Shown here: piece after piece, positions 39,501 to 41,477 of the stretch | How positions within the stretch are numbered: the stretch's first letter is position 1 | Layout: the number at the start of each line of letters is the position of its first letter | Program-made: the position numbers and the translations under genes | Virus record (IMG/VR): IMGVR_UViG_3300050821_006051 | Span: 1 to 41,477 of that record | DNA length: 41,477 nt | Origin: a virus | Strand: one strand, 5' to 3' | The notes under the pieces: model-generated | Databases searched by the model: none | What the model was told of the DNA's origin: nothing | What the model saw: the letters and a program-made list of their open reading frames with translations, nothing else

Positions 39501-39533
39501 TTGACATCTCACACACTGTATAATACACTGTAT
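39501..39533 (+). promoter_or_regulatory. Candidate repressed promoter of the rightward unit
   Basis: TTGACA (39501-39506), 17 bases, then TACACT (39524-39529). Two operator-like motifs overlap it: copy 5 at 39513-39521 in the spacer and copy 6 at 39525-39533 (palindromic ATACACTGTAT from 39523) over the -10. This is the usual arrangement of a repressor-controlled phage early promoter. The gene at 39576 starts about 45 bases further on. Confidence 0.65.
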
Positions 39534-39575
39534 ATGTAGTTGCAACCAAGCAACCACGTTAACCAAGGACCTCAC

Positions 39576-39731
39576 ATGCTCCGGAATTTCGAAGTCTATC
39601 TAGTGGCCGCACTATTAATCACCCTATTAGTTCTCATCATCGACATGGGAATCAAACTCGCGCCCGTCCATACTCAAGTCGAGTCTATGGTCCTACAAAA
39701 CGCATCTAATATCCCAACGGTGCAACCATGA
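39576..39731 (+). CDS. Small single-span membrane protein
   Basis: A 51-residue protein with one membrane span (about residues 7-27: VYLVAALLITLLVLIIDMGI) and a short polar end. The ATG at 39576 has AAGGA 7 bases upstream. It is the first gene of the rightward unit. The stop overlaps the next start (ATGA). As an early membrane protein it could serve superinfection exclusion, but no evidence beyond position exists. Confidence 0.65.
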   Translation: MLRNFEVYLVAALLITLLVLIIDMGIKLAPVHTQVESMVLQNASNIPTVQP

Positions 39732-40321
39732 GCTCACGCACACCACGTACAATCGCTGAGATCATCGAAGCCTATAACAATGAAGGTCTCTCAGCCGAAG
39801 AGTACAATACCGAGAATGAAGACTGTTCACTGGCCGAGTTTTGTCAATCCTTTGGCTATCATGAGTCTAACATCAACCAAGTGATCCGCGATGCCGACTT
39901 AGCTGATGAGACCAAAGCGCTGTTAACTGCACATGTATCTAAACATGGCTCGCGTGAGACGTTTAATCTATTAGCGAAGCATTGTGAGCTCAAGTGTGTC
40001 GGCATATATACTCAAACAAACGAAGTGTATTCAGTACAGATCGGTGAGATTGAACATCAGCCCGACGATAAACTAATCGAAGCCTATCTAAAGTTATCAC
40101 CTAAGAGTCAAGAGAAGGTTCGTAAAGCTTGTGACTGGCATATATCAGACTCAAGTTGTAAAGGTTGGCTTTACATCGGATGCGACTATGAGCGATGGGT
40201 GATGGTATGCGATGAGGACTCGCTACTAGGTGACTTGCCGACTAAGGGACATCTCACATCATACGATGGGACCGGATGCATAACTCGCCGGTCCCGTGCC
40301 AAGCTTAGTCTCGTATCATAA
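39728..40321 (+). CDS. Unknown early protein, possible DNA-binding
   Basis: A 197-residue protein of no recognised family. Residues about 33-60 (SLAEFCQSFGYHESNINQVI) look like a helix-turn-helix pattern, though weakly. The rest contains several Cys and Trp (KACDWHISDSSCKGWLYIGC). ATGA overlap with the upstream gene. Its position directly after the operator-controlled promoter fits an autoregulator, which is inferred only. Confidence 0.55.
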   Translation: MSSRTPRTIAEIIEAYNNEGLSAEEYNTENEDCSLAEFCQSFGYHESNINQVIRDADLADETKALLTAHVSKHGSRETFNLLAKHCELKCVGIYTQTNEVYSVQIGEIEHQPDDKLIEAYLKLSPKSQEKVRKACDWHISDSSCKGWLYIGCDYERWVMVCDEDSLLGDLPTKGHLTSYDGTGCITRRSRAKLSLVS

Positions 40322-40379
40322 GGTTAACTGATGAGACGTTAGATCGTCGAAACGTGGTCTCAACCGCCACGTATTAACC
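40322..40379 (+). ncRNA. Type I hammerhead ribozyme
   Basis: All parts are present in order. Stem I is GGTTAA (40322-40327) with TTAACC (40374-40379), 6 bp. The core CTGATGA is at 40328-40334. Stem II is GACG (40335-40338) with CGTC (40345-40348) and a 6-base loop. GAAA is at 40349-40352. Stem III is A40352-U40372 plus CGTGG (40353-40357) with CCACG (40367-40371) and a 9-base loop. The cleavage triplet is GTA, with A40373 the base before the expected cut. Every pair is Watson-Crick. It sits between two rightward genes, 20 bases before the ATG at 40400, so cleavage would leave a 26-base leader with a 5'-hydroxyl and AGAAGGA as ribosome site. Confidence 0.9.
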
Positions 40380-40399
40380 AAACCAGAAGGATATAAACC

Positions 40400-40618
40400 A
40401 TGTCGTACAATGAGTACACACGATCATTTGAGACTGAAATAGGCCGTATAGATATAGTCTATATGGGACCTGAAGAGACACAAGTATGGGTAAACGGATC
40501 ACGCGTCCTAATGCCTTCCCATGTCTTGAAACAAACCACTACAACCATCGTTCGTAAAGTGTGCGCGCTATATAAGAGCGCTGCATTGACTGGTGTTCGC
40601 ATCGGCGGTGTACGATGA
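40400..40618 (+). CDS. Small early protein downstream of the ribozyme
   Basis: A 72-residue protein (FETEIGRIDIVYMGPEETQVW...) of no known family, with a likely beta-hairpin start. Its leader follows the hammerhead ribozyme, so its mRNA would begin at 40374 after self-cleavage. SD AGAAGGA lies before the ATG. It overlaps the next gene by ATGA. Confidence 0.65.
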   Translation: MSYNEYTRSFETEIGRIDIVYMGPEETQVWVNGSRVLMPSHVLKQTTTTIVRKVCALYKSAALTGVRIGGVR

Positions 40619-40923
40619 CACTAGATCAATTTATAACCGAAGAACGACTTGGTATGTATCAAGACTTGCAAACCATAATTATTGACCTCACGCATGAGAT
40701 GCGCACCGATCCAAAGCTATATACCGAGCATGGTTGCGATGAGCCGAGTATCGACATACGACTTTGTATTGACGCTCACAATGACTCATTCACTTGGTGC
40801 TTTCGCACTGGCGACTCAAGCTATGACCAACGGCATACGACCTATTGTGCGGCATCATCGATACAATTAGACACTGGTACAGATGAGTTACTAAACCAAC
40901 TAATAGGAGACATTGAGTCATGA
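40615..40923 (+). CDS. Small acidic early protein
   Basis: A 102-residue acidic protein (TLDQFITEERLGMYQDLQTI...PSIDIRLCIDAHNDSFTWCF) with Cys at several positions, of no recognised family. It is coupled by ATGA to both neighbours. Confidence 0.65.
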   Translation: MTLDQFITEERLGMYQDLQTIIIDLTHEMRTDPKLYTEHGCDEPSIDIRLCIDAHNDSFTWCFRTGDSSYDQRHTTYCAASSIQLDTGTDELLNQLIGDIES

Positions 40924-41087
40924 TCACAATGACAGAATACACTATTGGAATGGTATGTATATACGTTGTTTATTTACTTGTCGCCGCATTGATTCACATC
41001 ATTAGTTGTGGGTATATATCAATGGATTGGGCTCAAATAATAACAATCGCAATCGGTACCACATGGTACATAAGGAATGTCTTATGA
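40920..41087 (+). CDS. Small two-span membrane protein
   Basis: A 55-residue protein with a hydrophobic segment at about 9-30 (IGMVCIYVVYLLVAALIHII) and a second, weaker one at 39-50. ATGA overlap on both sides confirms the frame. Likely in the inner membrane; role unknown. Confidence 0.6.
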   Translation: MITMTEYTIGMVCIYVVYLLVAALIHIISCGYISMDWAQIITIAIGTTWYIRNVL

Positions 41088-41477
41088 AAAAACTAACGTA
41101 CCACCACATCAAAGCATTTAATCCGTGTTACGATCCGATTAAACACATACCATTGACTTATAACGGAACACTGACGGCGATTTTAAAGTTAAAAACCGTC
41201 CCCGCTAAAGACCGACTTTGGGCCGTGGTGCGCTCACCGCTCATGACTGACATGCAGCTAAAACTCTACGGGTTGGCTTGTGCGCGTATGTGCGAGGCTA
41301 ACTCAACGGACCCGCGAGTTAAGGCTTGCAATGATACCGTCGAGGCATTCCTAAAAGGTAAAGCAACTAAAGAAGAGCTTGAGTCGGCGCGGTCGGCGGC
41401 GCGGTCGGCGGCGCGGTCGGCGGCGGGGTCGGCGGCGGAGTCGGCGCGGTCGGCGGCGGAGTCGGCGGCGTGGTCGG
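41084..41477 (+). CDS. N-terminal part of Ala/Ser-repeat protein (continues at position 1)
   Basis: At least 131 residues before the window end. The unique part (KKLTYHHIKAFNPCYDPIKH...TNDTVEAFLKGKATKEELES-like region with ARMCEANSTDPRVKACNDTV) resembles small phage proteins that carry ARSAAWSAA repeats, sometimes called 'putative immunity protein'. The ARSAA-type repeats begin at about 41384. It overlaps the previous gene by ATGA. The end of the gene is at 1-141. Confidence 0.75.
   Translation, partial: MKKLTYHHIKAFNPCYDPIKHIPLTYNGTLTAILKLKTVPAKDRLWAVVRSPLMTDMQLKLYGLACARMCEANSTDPRVKACNDTVEAFLKGKATKEELESARSAARSAARSAAGSAAESARSAAESAAWS
41384..41477 (+). repeat. GCG/TCG-rich coding tandem repeat (right end)
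   Basis: Same kind of units as at 1-93. The last 24 bases recur exactly inside the first 93 bases of the window, which shows that the ends belong together. The frame relation is off by one base, so the repeat number is not reliable. Confidence 0.85.

Larger units (their letters stand above)
38718..39575. promoter_or_regulatory. Control region between divergent units (no convincing gene)
   Basis: About 860 bases with no ORF that has both good codon structure and a ribosome site. It contains the ACACTGTAT-type motifs, two candidate promoters, a two-hairpin element (39018-39057), an AT-rich tract (about 39061-39093), a terminator-like hairpin (39142-39169), short iterated motifs near 39301-39331 and 39362-39407, and a leader for the gene at 39576. 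It is the likely site of the early/late switch and possibly of replication start. For 38718-38995 I see no clear sites. Confidence 0.7.

Noticed and set aside
39903-39910. Third hammerhead core CTGATGAG
   Set aside because: It codes for part of the 39728 protein, and neither GAAA nor stems II and III are present.
1-41477. CRISPR array or integration (att) site
   Set aside because: No spaced repeat array and no integrase or tRNA-derived att-like repeat were seen.

Overview
The window looks like the complete genome of a tailed, short-tailed (podovirus-type) bacteriophage, or a metagenomic assembly of one. It is written as a linear string but is really circular or terminally redundant. The first 141 bases and the last 394 bases are two parts of one gene rich in Ala-Arg/Glu/Trp-Ser-Ala repeats, so the assembly ends inside that repeat. 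The virion genes match the BPP-1/Bbp type of podovirus: portal, Bbp19-like protein, scaffold, major capsid, Bbp16-like protein, two tail tube proteins, three internal virion proteins and a fibre. A Gram-negative host is inferred from an O-antigen ligase-like membrane protein, a lipoprotein signal and several Sec signal peptides. No integrase, recombinase, RNA polymerase, helicase or primase was recognised.

Layout. A control region (about 38718-39575) separates two opposed transcription units. Rightward genes (+) run from 39576 through the contig junction to about 9240. Leftward genes (-) run from about 38717 down to 9241. The two units converge at 9154-9244. The control region holds several copies of a 9-bp motif (ACACTGTAT) lying on candidate promoters in both directions, a two-hairpin element, an AT-rich tract and short iterated motifs. 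It is the best candidate for the early/late switch and possibly for a replication origin.

Rightward unit. It starts with small membrane and unknown proteins. A canonical type I hammerhead ribozyme (40322-40379) sits just upstream of the gene at 40400. The replication block follows: a DUF2800/Cas4-like nuclease, an Acb2-like anti-CBASS candidate, a DUF2815-like ssDNA-binding protein, a family B DNA polymerase, a winged-helix protein and an HU-family protein. Then come an O-antigen ligase/polymerase-like membrane protein and a Cys-based protein phosphatase, followed by a series of small accessory genes (6561-9153) that share duplicated sequence pieces.

Leftward unit. Small terminase, two overlapping paralogous small genes, two tiny genes, an HNH-AP2 endonuclease, large terminase, GNAT acetyltransferase, portal, capsid genes, tail tube genes, internal virion proteins, Ala-rich fibre and Gly-rich adhesin. 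The distal part carries a holin-like protein, a lipoprotein, a glycosyltransferase with a His-rich tail, a Zn-ribbon protein, a papain-like cysteine peptidase, a lysozyme-family endolysin and an exported tail-type protein. Intrinsic terminators follow the major capsid gene (29485-29506) and the lipoprotein gene (12747-12781).

The most notable items are the hammerhead ribozyme, the operator cluster without a recognised repressor, the Acb2-like gene, the surface-modification genes (O-antigen ligase-like, phosphatase, glycosyltransferase), the papain-like peptidase, and the set of tail-type proteins that carry signal peptides.
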